Shown: positions 7,497 through 20,400 of the stretch, piece after piece
Layout: each line of letters opens with the position of its first letter
How positions within the stretch are numbered: the first letter of the stretch is position 1
Origin: Pelagibacterales bacterium SAG-MED05
GTDB lineage: Bacteria; Pseudomonadota; Alphaproteobacteria; Pelagibacterales; Pelagibacteraceae
Assembly: GCA_014654415.1 (NCBI GenBank)
Contig: JACWDC010000004.1
Coordinates: 37,375-101,374, forward strand
Direction: 5' to 3'
Length of the DNA: 64,000 nucleotides
The notes under the pieces: model-generated
Seen by the model: the letters and a program-made list of their open reading frames with translations, nothing else
Database searches by the model: none
Told to the model about the DNA's origin: nothing
Program-made: the position numbers and the translations under genes

Positions 7497-8903
7497 ATGC
7501 ATTTTTTCCAAAAAATATTATTAATTTTAGTTTTTTTTAAATTTGGTTACTTATCAAATGCTGGAGCTGTTCCAGAGTCATTTGCAGATTTAGCTGAAGA
7601 ATTAATGCCCTCAGTAGTTAATATTTCTACAACTCAAACTGTAAAAACATCATCAAATCCATTTCCTTTTCAGTTCCCTCCAGGCTCACCATTTGAAGAA
7701 ATGTTTAAAGACTATCAGAGACCAACGGAGAGAAAAGCATCCTCTTTAGGCTCTGGTTTTATAATTAAAGAAAACGGAATGGTTATTACAAACAATCATG
7801 TAATTGCAGGTGCAGATGATATTTTAGTTAAAGTAAATTCTAAAGAGTATAAAGCAAAAGTTATAGGAGCAGACCCCTACATGGATATAGCAGTTTTAAA
7901 AATGGAAACAAAAGATAAATTTAAAACTGTAGCATTTGGGAATTCTGACAAAGCTAGAGTAGGTGATTGGGTGGTAGCTATTGGAAATCCATTTGGATTA
8001 GGAGGAACTGTTACATCAGGAATAATATCTGCAAGAAATAGAGATATTGGAATGACGCGTTATGATGATTTTATTCAAACCGATGCTTCTATTAACCAGG
8101 GTAATTCAGGAGGTCCATTATTTAATTTAAAAGGAGAAGTGGTTGGAATTAATACAGCTATTATCGCACCTGGACAGTCAGGGTCAATCGGCATTGGTTT
8201 TGCCATTCCATCTAACGCAGCCTCAAAAGTAATAGATCAATTAGTAAACTATGGTGAAACAAGAAGAGGATGGTTGGGAGTAAGAATTCAAGAAGTAACA
8301 AAAGAAATTGCAGAAGCTGTTGATCTTAAAAAACCAGAGGGTGCTCTAGTAGCAAGTGTTGGTGAAAAAAGCCCAGCAGATAAAGCTGGAATTAAAGCTG
8401 GAGATATTATTGTAGAGTTTGATGGAAAAAGAATAGACAAGATGAGAACATTACCAAGGGTTGTAGCAAATACAAAAGTAGGAAAGAATGTAAAAGTTCA
8501 AATTTGGAGAAATAAAAAACTTATTACAAAAGACTTAAAACTAGGAAGGCTTGAGTCTTCAGAAGAATTTAAAGAAAAAAAATCTCAACAAAAAAGGACT
8601 GAAGAATTAGAAATTGAGAAATTAAAAATAACAGTTAGAGATTTAAATAAAGAAGATATATCTTCAAGAAATTTAAAAATTACCAAAGGGGTAGTAATAA
8701 CAGAAATTTCAAATGCGAGTCCTTTAAATGGAAAATTGAATATTAATGATATCATAATAGAAGTTAAGAGAACTCCAATTACAAAATCTTCAGATTTAAA
8801 AAATGTAATAGAAAAAATTATAAAACAAGGTGATAAGAATTTACTCTTATCTATAATAGATAATAATAATCGAAGAAGATATATTGGCATAAAATTAAAA
8901 TAA
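7497..8903 (+). CDS. degP: Periplasmic serine protease of the DegP/HtrA (Do) family
   Basis: A 468-residue HtrA-type protease and chaperone acting on misfolded envelope proteins. A signal peptide covers about residues 1-24 (LLILVFFKFGYLSNAGA). The trypsin-like domain shows the triad His101 (TNNHVIAG), Asp130 (MDIAVLKM) and Ser204 (GNSGGPLF). Two PDZ domains follow, at about 265-360 (RRGWLGVRIQEV start) and about 375-468. The length and two PDZ domains fit the DegP/DegQ/MucD group. The start ATG immediately follows the previous stop, and its location downstream of hflKC is common in alphaproteobacteria. Confidence 0.95.
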   Translation: MHFFQKILLILVFFKFGYLSNAGAVPESFADLAEELMPSVVNISTTQTVKTSSNPFPFQFPPGSPFEEMFKDYQRPTERKASSLGSGFIIKENGMVITNNHVIAGADDILVKVNSKEYKAKVIGADPYMDIAVLKMETKDKFKTVAFGNSDKARVGDWVVAIGNPFGLGGTVTSGIISARNRDIGMTRYDDFIQTDASINQGNSGGPLFNLKGEVVGINTAIIAPGQSGSIGIGFAIPSNAASKVIDQLVNYGETRRGWLGVRIQEVTKEIAEAVDLKKPEGALVASVGEKSPADKAGIKAGDIIVEFDGKRIDKMRTLPRVVANTKVGKNVKVQIWRNKKLITKDLKLGRLESSEEFKEKKSQQKRTEELEIEKLKITVRDLNKEDISSRNLKITKGVVITEISNASPLNGKLNINDIIIEVKRTPITKSSDLKNVIEKIIKQGDKNLLLSIIDNNNRRRYIGIKLK

Positions 8904-8904
8904 T

Positions 8905-9822
8905 TTGTCTAAAAAAATAATTCTCTTAGCTGGTCCAACTGCATCAGGTAAATCAAAATTAGCAATACAATTAGCTATAAAATTAAATGGTGAAATTATT
9001 AATGCAGATAGCATGCAAGTATATAAAGAGTTTTCAATTTTATCATCTAGACCTAATAATAAAGAAACCAAAAAAACTGCACATTACTTATACGGAGTTA
9101 TTTCTGTAAGAAAACATTTTTCAGCTGGAGACTGGTTAAAGCTAGTTAAAAATAAAATTAATCAATGTCACAAAAACAAAAAAACCCCAATAATAGTTGG
9201 TGGTACAGGCTTATATTTTAACACTATCACTAAAGGCATAAGTAAAATACCCAATATAGATATAAAAACCAGAAATAAGGTTAGAAGTCTTTTCAAAAAT
9301 TTAGGTTATAAAAATTTTTATGAGAAGCTTTTGGATATTGATCCAAAGGTTAAAAATAGAATTTTACCTACTGATTCTCAAAGAATTCAAAGAGCTTACG
9401 AGGTTATTTTAAAAACAAAAAAATCATTATTTGATTGGACTATGAATACTAAATCAGATTTCATTAATTATGAAATTAAAAAAATTTTTATTGATATTCC
9501 TAGAGAAGAACTATTAAAAAAGATTTCTGAAAGAACAGAATTAATGTTTAAAAACAAATGCATGGAAGAAGTAAAAAAATTTAATTCACTTAAACTGAAC
9601 AAATCTTTTTCTGCCAATAAATTAATTGGTGTTCAAGAAATAAATGATCATTTAAAAGGATCAATCTCACTTGAGGAATGTAAGGAGCTTATAAATATTA
9701 AAACAAGACAATATGCTAAAAGACAGAATACTTGGTCTCGAGGCCATATGAAGAACTGGAACAAGCTTTATTCTAAAGACTTTTCTATACTTTTAAAAAA
9801 AACTTTAAAAGTTGTCAGCTAA
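8905..9822 (+). CDS. miaA: tRNA dimethylallyltransferase MiaA
   Basis: MiaA transfers the dimethylallyl group to N6 of A37 in tRNAs that read UNN codons. The protein has 305 residues with the P-loop GPTASGKSKLA near the N-terminus, the catalytic-site segment NADSMQVYKEF and the IVGGTGLYF motif, all diagnostic. Near the C-terminus the tRNA-binding stretch TRQYAKRQNTW is intact. The only in-frame start that keeps the P-loop is TTG at 8905, one base after the degP stop. A weak start fits a housekeeping gene at the end of an operon. Confidence 0.95.
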   Translation: MSKKIILLAGPTASGKSKLAIQLAIKLNGEIINADSMQVYKEFSILSSRPNNKETKKTAHYLYGVISVRKHFSAGDWLKLVKNKINQCHKNKKTPIIVGGTGLYFNTITKGISKIPNIDIKTRNKVRSLFKNLGYKNFYEKLLDIDPKVKNRILPTDSQRIQRAYEVILKTKKSLFDWTMNTKSDFINYEIKKIFIDIPREELLKKISERTELMFKNKCMEEVKKFNSLKLNKSFSANKLIGVQEINDHLKGSISLEECKELINIKTRQYAKRQNTWSRGHMKNWNKLYSKDFSILLKKTLKVVS

Positions 9823-9825
9823 AAC

Positions 9826-9853
9826 TTGACGGAAATCATTTCTAGGCTAGATT
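9826..9853 (+). promoter_or_regulatory. Candidate promoter of the ilv operon, probably leaderless
   Basis: TTGACG (9826-9831) and TAGATT (9848-9853) are separated by 16 bases and lie just 6 bases before the ATG at 9860. Initiation 6-7 bases after the -10 box would start on or next to the start codon. No Shine-Dalgarno sequence is present. No leader peptide or attenuator fits in the 37-base gap. Confidence 0.5.
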
Positions 9854-9859
9854 GTATGA

Positions 9860-11626
9860 ATGCCTAAATTATTAAGTGGAGCAGAAATTGTTTTTAAAGC
9901 GTTAGAGGATCAAAAAGTAGAATATATTTTTGGTTATCCTGGAGGTGCAGTTCTTCCGATTTATGATGAGTTAAAAAATCATAAATCTATTAAACATATT
10001 TTAGCAAGACATGAACAAGGAGCTGGTCACGCAGCAGAAGGGTATGCTAGATCAAGCGGCAAACCAGGAGTGTTACTTGTAACTTCAGGTCCAGGCGCTA
10101 CCAATGCTGTAACTGCTTTGACAGATGCATACATGGACTCAGTTCCATTAGTTTGTATTTCAGGACAGGTTCCAACTCACTTAATTGGAACAGATGCATT
10201 TCAAGAATGTGACACAACAGGTATTACTCGACCATGCACAAAACATAATTGGTTAGTAAAAGATGTTAACGATCTTTCTAGAGTTCTACATTTAGCTTTT
10301 GAAGTAGCTACCAAAGGAAGACCTGGCCCAGTCTTAGTTGATATCCCAAAAGATATACAATTTAAAAAAGGTAAATATAAATTTGCGAAAAATATCTTGA
10401 AGAAAAAACTTAATGGGAAAGTTACACATAAGCTGTCTAATAAAGAATTAGATGAGTTTATAAACTTGATGAAGAAATCGTCTAAACCAATATTTTATAC
10501 GGGCGGAGGAGTTATAAACTCTGGCCCTGAAGCAAGTAAATATTTAAGAGAGCTAGTCTCTTTAACAGGCTTTCCTATAACTTCTACTTTACAAGGTCTA
10601 GGTGCATATCCTGGAGATGATCCACAATTTTTAGGAATGCTGGGAATGCACGGTACTTTTGAAGCCAACAATGCAATGCATGATTGTGATTTAATGATTA
10701 ATATTGGAGCAAGGTTTGATGATAGAATTACAGGAAAGGTTGATGAGTTTTCACCTAAATCAAAAAAGATACACGTTGATATAGATCCTTCTTCTATAGG
10801 AAAAAATATTAAAGTTGATTTAGCTTTAGTAAGCGATGTTTCTAATCTTTTGAAAAATTTAATAAAAAGATTTAAAGAAAAAAATAAAAATTTTTTAAAC
10901 TCAAATAAACAAAAAACATCTAAGTGGTGGGAACAAATTGATAAATGGAGAGAAAAAAAATCTCTTAATTTTATTAATAGTAATAAAATAATTAAACCCC
11001 AGCATGCAGTCCAAAGACTTTATGAATTAACTAAAGAGAGAGATACTTTTATTACTACTGAAGTTGGTCAGCATCAAATGTGGGCAGCTCAACACTATAA
11101 ATTTAATAAACCTAATCGATGGATGACTTCTGGTGGATTGGGTACTATGGGTTACGGTCTTCCCGCTGCTATCGGTGTTCAAATAGCAAATCCAGGCAAA
11201 TTAGTAGTTGATATTGCTGGAGAAGCATCAGTATTGATGACCATGCAAGAAATGTCTACTGCAGTTCAGTATAAGCTTCCTATAAAAATATTTATCTTGA
11301 ACAATGAATATATGGGTATGGTAAGACAGTGGCAGGAACTTTTGCATGAAAAAAATTATTCAGAAAGTTACACAGCAGCCCTCCCTGATTTTGTAAAGCT
11401 GGCAGAATCTTATGGATGTGTAGGGATTAGAGCAAAAATGCCTGACGAATTAGACCAAAAAATTAAAGAAATGATAGATGTTGAAAAACCAGTAATATTT
11501 GATTGCGTAGTAGATAAATCTGAAAACTGTTTTCCAATGATACCTTCAGGTAAACCACATAATCAAATGATTTTAGGTCCTGAAGAAGAAAAAGAAATTT
11601 CAGATGAAGGAAAGATCTTAGTCTAA
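9860..11626 (+). CDS. ilvI: Acetolactate synthase, large catalytic subunit
   Basis: The large subunit (588 residues) of the ThDP and FAD enzyme that condenses pyruvate with pyruvate or 2-oxobutyrate at the first common step of Val, Leu and Ile synthesis. The catalytic Glu lies in ARHEQGAGHAAEGYAR (about 48-63). The FAD domain lies in the middle (PDDPQ/GMLGMHGT region). The ThDP domain contains GGLGTMGYGLPAAIG and DIAGEASVLMTMQEM, then NNEYMGMVRQWQE. The usual GDG of the ThDP motif is AGEAS, a variation common in this family. It overlaps the small-subunit gene by one base. Confidence 0.95.
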   Translation: MPKLLSGAEIVFKALEDQKVEYIFGYPGGAVLPIYDELKNHKSIKHILARHEQGAGHAAEGYARSSGKPGVLLVTSGPGATNAVTALTDAYMDSVPLVCISGQVPTHLIGTDAFQECDTTGITRPCTKHNWLVKDVNDLSRVLHLAFEVATKGRPGPVLVDIPKDIQFKKGKYKFAKNILKKKLNGKVTHKLSNKELDEFINLMKKSSKPIFYTGGGVINSGPEASKYLRELVSLTGFPITSTLQGLGAYPGDDPQFLGMLGMHGTFEANNAMHDCDLMINIGARFDDRITGKVDEFSPKSKKIHVDIDPSSIGKNIKVDLALVSDVSNLLKNLIKRFKEKNKNFLNSNKQKTSKWWEQIDKWREKKSLNFINSNKIIKPQHAVQRLYELTKERDTFITTEVGQHQMWAAQHYKFNKPNRWMTSGGLGTMGYGLPAAIGVQIANPGKLVVDIAGEASVLMTMQEMSTAVQYKLPIKIFILNNEYMGMVRQWQELLHEKNYSESYTAALPDFVKLAESYGCVGIRAKMPDELDQKIKEMIDVEKPVIFDCVVDKSENCFPMIPSGKPHNQMILGPEEEKEISDEGKILV

Positions 11627-12174
11627 TGTCAAAATCAAAGTCTGCATACAGTATTCCAGGAAAAATTGGAAAATTAGAACGCCACATAATAGTTATTTGG
11701 GTGGACAACGAAGCAGGAGTACTTGCAAGAGTAGTAGGTTTATTTTCTGGGAGGGGCTACAATATTGAGTCTTTAGCAGTAGCCGAGGTAGATAAAAAGA
11801 AACACATATCAAGAATTACAATTGTAACCGAGGGAACACCACAAGTGATAGAGCAGATTAATTTACAATTAAAAAAACTTGTGCCTGTTCATAAGGTAGC
11901 AGATTTCAAGCGAGGAGAAAAAGATATTTTATTTAGAGAACTTGCCTTATTTAAAATGCTTGCAAATTCAGCAAAACAAGAAAAAATAAAAAAAATTTGC
12001 AAAAAATTCAATCCAGTTGTTTTAGATAAAACAAAAAAATCTTTTGTAATCCAAGTAACAGCCTTAAGAGCTGATATTGATAAATTAGCCCTTGATTTAA
12101 AAAGATTAGGACTTATAAGCACTTCTAGAACAGGCTCAGTAGCAATGACGAAAGGTGCTAAAATATTTAATTAA
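11626..12174 (+). CDS. ilvH: Acetolactate synthase, small regulatory subunit
   Basis: A 182-residue regulatory subunit that activates the large subunit and confers valine feedback inhibition. The N-terminal ACT domain reads VDNEAGVLARVVGLFSGRGYNIESLAVAEV, the standard IlvH/IlvN signature, and a second ALS_ss_C domain extends from about residue 95 to the end. The N-terminal leader SKSKSAYSIPGKIGKLERH is longer than in E. coli IlvH. Translational coupling to the large subunit keeps stoichiometry. The ilvC gene follows after 12 bases. Confidence 0.95.
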   Translation: MSKSKSAYSIPGKIGKLERHIIVIWVDNEAGVLARVVGLFSGRGYNIESLAVAEVDKKKHISRITIVTEGTPQVIEQINLQLKKLVPVHKVADFKRGEKDILFRELALFKMLANSAKQEKIKKICKKFNPVVLDKTKKSFVIQVTALRADIDKLALDLKRLGLISTSRTGSVAMTKGAKIFN

Positions 12175-13206
<1,032 letters not shown>

Positions 13207-13248
13207 CCCAATCTGATCAAAAAAATAAACTGATTTTAGTATAAGTAT

Positions 13249-13276
13249 TTGCATATTCTCGTTTTACTTGTAATAT
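13249..13276 (+). promoter_or_regulatory. Candidate promoter of leuA
   Basis: TTGCAT (13249-13254) and TAATAT (13271-13276) are separated by 16 bases in the 83-base ilvC-leuA gap. The predicted transcription start is only about 7 bases before the leuA ATG at 13290. No leader peptide rich in Leu codons is visible, so classical attenuation is unlikely. Confidence 0.35.
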
Positions 13277-13289
13277 ACGAACTCGGTAT

Positions 13290-15897
<2,608 letters not shown>

Positions 15898-15914
15898 TTT
15901 ATCTAAAGAGATAA

Positions 15915-16766
15915 ATGTCTTCAAGTAGAGATGATTTTGGTATAGCGTTTCGTTCGGCCCTCTTACAAAGAGGGGCTGCACAAAAATTTTCATTAGTTTT
16001 TTTAATATTCATAGCGAGTATTATCTTCTTTTTAGATGTTTATGGTTTTGGTTTTATGAAACCTATAAGATCTATTATTAACGATGGAATTTATAGAGTT
16101 TCATTAGTAGCTTCATCTCCATCTAGATTTATTCCCCAAACCACAGGAAGTGTCACAAATTTATTTAATATAAAAAGTGAAAATGAAAAATTAAAAAAAG
16201 CGCTAGAGGTTTATAGGCAAAAAGAGCTTAGCGTTGAATATTTAACTAATCAAAATAAGAATTTAAGAAAAATTTTAGAGTCAGACGAAACTTTATTTCA
16301 ATTTCAATCAAATACTATTATTTCAAAAGTTTTAATTGACAAAAGTAGCCCGTATTTAAAATCTATAATTATCAACAGAGGATCTAGCTCAGGTATTTTA
16401 AAAGGTATGCCAGTTTTAGACAAAGAATATTTAGTTGGTAGAGTTGTAGAAACAAACTATTTATCTTCAAGAGTTTTGCTTTTAAATGATTTAAACAGCA
16501 GAATACCTGTAACTTTTGGCGAGGATGGAGTCCAAGCAATTTTAAAAGGTAGTGGAGGATCTAGACCAGTATTAGAATATTTACCAGAAGGCTATGTCGT
16601 TGAAGAAGGAATAGAAGTATTTACTTCTGGAAAAGATAGAATATTCCTTCCGGGATCTCCAATTGGAACAACAATTGAAAATGGAAAAGTAAAACTCTTT
16701 TCTGAATCAAGTCAACTATCATTTGTTAAAGTTGATCTTTCAAAACAACGTAAAGAGGCTTTTTAA
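15915..16766 (+). CDS. mreC: Cell-shape protein MreC
   Basis: A 283-residue bitopic membrane protein that links MreB with PBP2 and activates wall synthesis in the periplasm. It has a short cytosolic N-terminus, one transmembrane helix at about 25-47 (SLVFLIFIASIIFFLDVYGFG), a coiled coil at about 76-110 (SENEKLKKALEVYRQKE) and a C-terminal beta-rich MreC domain with IINRGSSSGILKGMPVLDKEYLVGRVVE. The domain order and length are typical. The next gene starts with no spacer. Confidence 0.95.
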   Translation: MSSSRDDFGIAFRSALLQRGAAQKFSLVFLIFIASIIFFLDVYGFGFMKPIRSIINDGIYRVSLVASSPSRFIPQTTGSVTNLFNIKSENEKLKKALEVYRQKELSVEYLTNQNKNLRKILESDETLFQFQSNTIISKVLIDKSSPYLKSIIINRGSSSGILKGMPVLDKEYLVGRVVETNYLSSRVLLLNDLNSRIPVTFGEDGVQAILKGSGGSRPVLEYLPEGYVVEEGIEVFTSGKDRIFLPGSPIGTTIENGKVKLFSESSQLSFVKVDLSKQRKEAF

Positions 16767-17279
16767 ATGTTTAGTTTTAAAATAATGAGGAAATTAATAA
16801 ATCTTGGTCCACTTATTCTTTTATATTATTTATCTATAAGTGAGATAGACAGTCATTTTGAAAATTATTTTGAAATTTTATCTTTTAATATTCAATTAAT
16901 CATAATTTATTTTTGGGTTTCAAAAAGACCAGAAGCCCTTGGAGGTGGCCACATCTTTTTTGCTGGCTTGATAAACGATGTTATTATGGGATTTCCCTTA
17001 GGTCTAAGCTCTTTATCTTATTTAACAGTATCGCTTGTGGCTAACTATGTGAAAAATATGACAGTTAACACAAGAATCACAACTGATTGGTTTACTTTTT
17101 TTATAGCAATTTTTTTTTCAAATTTAATATTTTTTATTCTATTATCTAATTTCTCAGAGATAGAAATAAACCTTACAGAGATATCGTATAATACTTTTTT
17201 TACTTTAATTTTCTTTCCGTTTTTTTGGTTTTTGTTTACTTTCTATAACTCAATTATAACAACTGATAAACATGCTTAG
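16767..17279 (+). CDS. mreD: Rod-shape membrane protein MreD
   Basis: A 170-residue integral membrane protein with about five hydrophobic helices. Sequence conservation in MreD is low. The segment FAGLINDVIMGFPLGLSSLSYL (near residue 70-90) matches the family hallmark D-hydrophobic-x-G-x-P-x-G. Position between mreC and the PBP2 gene and the size are as expected. MreD is needed with MreC for elongasome function, although its exact role is unsettled. It overlaps the PBP2 gene by eight bases. Confidence 0.88.
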   Translation: MFSFKIMRKLINLGPLILLYYLSISEIDSHFENYFEILSFNIQLIIIYFWVSKRPEALGGGHIFFAGLINDVIMGFPLGLSSLSYLTVSLVANYVKNMTVNTRITTDWFTFFIAIFFSNLIFFILLSNFSEIEINLTEISYNTFFTLIFFPFFWFLFTFYNSIITTDKHA

Positions 17280-19206
17280 TACTGGCTCTGGTAACACAAT
17301 TATAAAGTCTAAATTAATAAGCAGAAGAATGTTTTTATTATCTGTTGGTAAAGCTGCAGTTCTAATTGGAATTCTAGGTCGTTTGATATCACTTCAAATT
17401 AATGAAAGCAGTAAATACAAGACTTTATCTGATAAAAATAGATTTAGAGAATGGAAATTAGCTCCTGAAAGAGGAATAATAAAAGATTATTTTAATGAGG
17501 AAATAGCCTCTAATAAGCAAGTTTATCAAATACATTTAATACCTGAAAATGCTCGAAGTATTGAAGAAATATTTTTTAGATTAAAAACAATATTAAATAT
17601 AAGTGATAAAAAAATATTTTCTTTAAGAAAAAAAATTGCAAAACAAAAACCTTGGGAACCCATTATTGTTTCTGACAACTTGAACTGGTCTGAGTTTTCA
17701 AGAATAAATTTATTTTTGCATGAATTACAAGGAGTAGAGCCTATTGTATCAGTTGCAAGAATGTATAAAGATAACTCTTCTGCTCATGCTTTAGGCTATG
17801 TTTCGCAAGTAAGTGCTAAAGATTTAAAAAATAAAAAATATCTAAAAACAATGTCTGTTCCTGGTATGGCGGTAGGGAAGACAGGATTGGAGCGTAGATT
17901 AGATGAAGAAATAATAGGTGAAGTTGGTTTTCAAAGATATGAAGTTAATGCCTTTGGAAAAAGAATTAAACAAATTAAAGTTGATCCGGGTAAAGCAGGA
18001 AAAAGTTTTAAAACTACATTAGATTTAGAAGTTCAAAGACATGTAACTGAAATACTTGGAGATAAAGCCGCATCGGTATGCGTTATGGATATTTATAATG
18101 GCGACATTGTATCTTTAGTTTCTTCACCTTCTTATGATCCAAATGCATTTGTTCATGGAGTAGATCGAGACTATTGGAATAGTTTAATTCAAAACGACAG
18201 AAAACCTTTAACTAATAAAGCTGTATCAGGTTTATATCCACCAGGATCAACTATTAAAACACTTGTAGCATTAAGCGCTTTGGAAAATAAAATAATTAGA
18301 CCTTTAGATACTGTTAGGTGCAAAGGTAAAATTGAATTATTTGGTGAAAAATTTCATTGCTGGAAAAAGAAAGGCCATGGCGTAATGAACATGAGAACAG
18401 GAATTAAGAGATCATGTGATGTGTATTTTTATGAAGTTGCAAGAAGATTAGGTGTGGATCGACTATCTGTGACAGCAAAAAAATTTGGTCTTGGAAAAAA
18501 AGTATTACAAAATTTTTCTGAAGAACGCTCAGGAGTAGTACCCAACACTTCTTGGAAGAAAAAATATATTGGTCAAAACTGGTATTTAGGAGAAACATTG
18601 CACTCGGGAATTGGACAGGGTTATTTTCAAAGCACACCAATTCAATTATGTTTAATGACAGCTCAAATTGCTAATGGAGGTTTTGAGATTAAACCTAGAA
18701 TATTATTTGATAAAACAAAAAATAATTTAAAAGAGTATTTAAAATTTAAAAATGAAAATCCTGGCCGACCACTACCCGCAGACTTAGTAGTATCTAATTT
18801 TGATTTAAAACCATTATTTAAGAATCAAGAAAATATAAAGATTATTAAAGATGCGATGTATGCATCTTCAAATGAACCAGGAGGAACTTCTTATAGATCA
18901 AGATTAGAAGACAAAAGATTTACTTTTGCAGGCAAGACTGGCTCATCGCAGATTAGAAAATTTACAGAAGAACAACGGGAAGCAGAAGTTAAACAAGAGC
19001 AATTGAAATATAAGAATCGAGACCACGCTTTATTTATTGCTTATGCCCCAGTAAACGATCCTAAGTATGCAATCAGTGTTGTAGTAGAACATGGAGGAAC
19101 TGGGAGTTCAGCAGCAGCTCCAATAGCAAAAAAAGTAATTAAAAAAGTTTTAGAACGTCATAGCTTGAGACAATCTATAAATAATTTATCAGGAGATTCT
19201 ATTTAA
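17272..19206 (+). CDS. mrdA: Penicillin-binding protein 2 (elongasome transpeptidase)
   Basis: A class B penicillin-binding protein of 644 residues that cross-links peptidoglycan during elongation, with RodA as its glycosyltransferase partner. It has an N-terminal transmembrane helix (about 20-44), a dimerisation/pedestal domain (LAPERGIIKDYF segment) and a transpeptidase domain with the active-site SxxK in YPPGSTIK, SCD in RSCDVYFYEVARRLG and KTG in FAGKTGSSQ. These are the standard PBP2 motifs. It is coupled to rodA by a one-base overlap. Confidence 0.95.
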   Translation: MLSTGSGNTIIKSKLISRRMFLLSVGKAAVLIGILGRLISLQINESSKYKTLSDKNRFREWKLAPERGIIKDYFNEEIASNKQVYQIHLIPENARSIEEIFFRLKTILNISDKKIFSLRKKIAKQKPWEPIIVSDNLNWSEFSRINLFLHELQGVEPIVSVARMYKDNSSAHALGYVSQVSAKDLKNKKYLKTMSVPGMAVGKTGLERRLDEEIIGEVGFQRYEVNAFGKRIKQIKVDPGKAGKSFKTTLDLEVQRHVTEILGDKAASVCVMDIYNGDIVSLVSSPSYDPNAFVHGVDRDYWNSLIQNDRKPLTNKAVSGLYPPGSTIKTLVALSALENKIIRPLDTVRCKGKIELFGEKFHCWKKKGHGVMNMRTGIKRSCDVYFYEVARRLGVDRLSVTAKKFGLGKKVLQNFSEERSGVVPNTSWKKKYIGQNWYLGETLHSGIGQGYFQSTPIQLCLMTAQIANGGFEIKPRILFDKTKNNLKEYLKFKNENPGRPLPADLVVSNFDLKPLFKNQENIKIIKDAMYASSNEPGGTSYRSRLEDKRFTFAGKTGSSQIRKFTEEQREAEVKQEQLKYKNRDHALFIAYAPVNDPKYAISVVVEHGGTGSSAAAPIAKKVIKKVLERHSLRQSINNLSGDSI

Positions 19207-20330
19207 TGTTTCAACCACGATCCATACAATCATCTTTGAGTTTTAAAGACAAACTTTTTTCTATTGATTATGTTTTAGTTGTCTCTATTTTAATTTTAGG
19301 GATTGTGAGCATGTTCGCAATGTACTCCACAGATGGTGGAGAATTTAAATATCATACAGAAAGTCATATCCTCAGGTTTTTTGTTTTTTTTTTCATGTTT
19401 TTTATTTTATCTTTTATTCAAATAAGATTTTGGCATACTACTAGCTATTTAATTTATATTGCTTTTCTCATTCTTCTTATAGGAGTTAAATATTTTGGAC
19501 TAACATCGTCGGGATCCCAGCGCTGGTTAAATTTTTATTTTATGAATCTTCAACCTTCAGAATTAATGAAGATAGGTGTAATTTTATTTTTAGCTAAATA
19601 TTATCATCGTATTCCAATAGAAAGCGTTAATAGGTTAAAATTTCTGTTTACTCCAATTTTTGTCTTAATTTTTCCAGTTCTTTTAGTAGTAATGCAACCC
19701 GATCTTGGAACTGCTATTTTAATTGCTTCAGGCGGTTTAGTAGTAGCTTGGCTCGCAGGAGTAAGAGTGAAATTTTTTGTTTATTCTATGTTAATTTTTA
19801 CTGCACTATTACCGATTGCTATTTCTTTACTAAAACCATATCAAAAAGCAAGGATATTAACTTTTTTAAATCCTGAAAAAGATCCTCTAGGAGCTGGTTA
19901 TCAAATTATACAGTCTAAAATTGCTATAGGCTCAGGAGGCCTTTTTGGCAAAGGTTTTTTGAACGGATCACAGAGTTATCTTGATTATTTACCCGAAAAA
20001 CATACTGATTTTATATTCACTTTATTTTCCGAAGAGTTTGGTTTTTTTGGATCTATATTTATCTTGTTACTATATGGATTAATCATTTCAAGAATAGTTA
20101 AAATAGGAAACATGACAAGGAGTAATTTTGGAAAACTTTATTGTTATAGTTTTGCGACTGCATTTTTTATTTATGTAGTAGTAAATATGGGCATGGTATT
20201 AGGTTTATTGCCAATTGTTGGCTCTCCTTTACCTATTATGTCTTACGGCGGCTCTTCTATGATGGCAATTATGCTTGGTTTAGGTATCGCGATGTCTTGT
20301 AAAGTATATAAAGACATGCCAGTTAATTAA
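19206..20330 (+). CDS. rodA: Peptidoglycan glycosyltransferase RodA
   Basis: A 374-residue SEDS-family polymerase of lipid II, acting with PBP2 in the inner membrane. About ten hydrophobic helices are present. Diagnostic segments are SGSQRWLNFYFMNLQPSELMKIG, VVMQPDLGTAILIASGG (with the essential Asp of the family), ASKIAIGSGGLFGKG-type QSKIAIGSGGLFGKGFLNGSQ and LPEKHTDFIFTLFSEEFGF. All conserved SEDS residues that I can identify are present. It is the last gene of the mre/mrd operon. The bactofilin gene follows after 70 bases. Confidence 0.95.
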   Translation: MFQPRSIQSSLSFKDKLFSIDYVLVVSILILGIVSMFAMYSTDGGEFKYHTESHILRFFVFFFMFFILSFIQIRFWHTTSYLIYIAFLILLIGVKYFGLTSSGSQRWLNFYFMNLQPSELMKIGVILFLAKYYHRIPIESVNRLKFLFTPIFVLIFPVLLVVMQPDLGTAILIASGGLVVAWLAGVRVKFFVYSMLIFTALLPIAISLLKPYQKARILTFLNPEKDPLGAGYQIIQSKIAIGSGGLFGKGFLNGSQSYLDYLPEKHTDFIFTLFSEEFGFFGSIFILLLYGLIISRIVKIGNMTRSNFGKLYCYSFATAFFIYVVVNMGMVLGLLPIVGSPLPIMSYGGSSMMAIMLGLGIAMSCKVYKDMPVN

Positions 20331-20400
20331 AAAAAACCTATAATGAGCAGAAATTTTTTTTAAAAAAGACTTGTTAATATTACTGATAGGTGATTAAATT

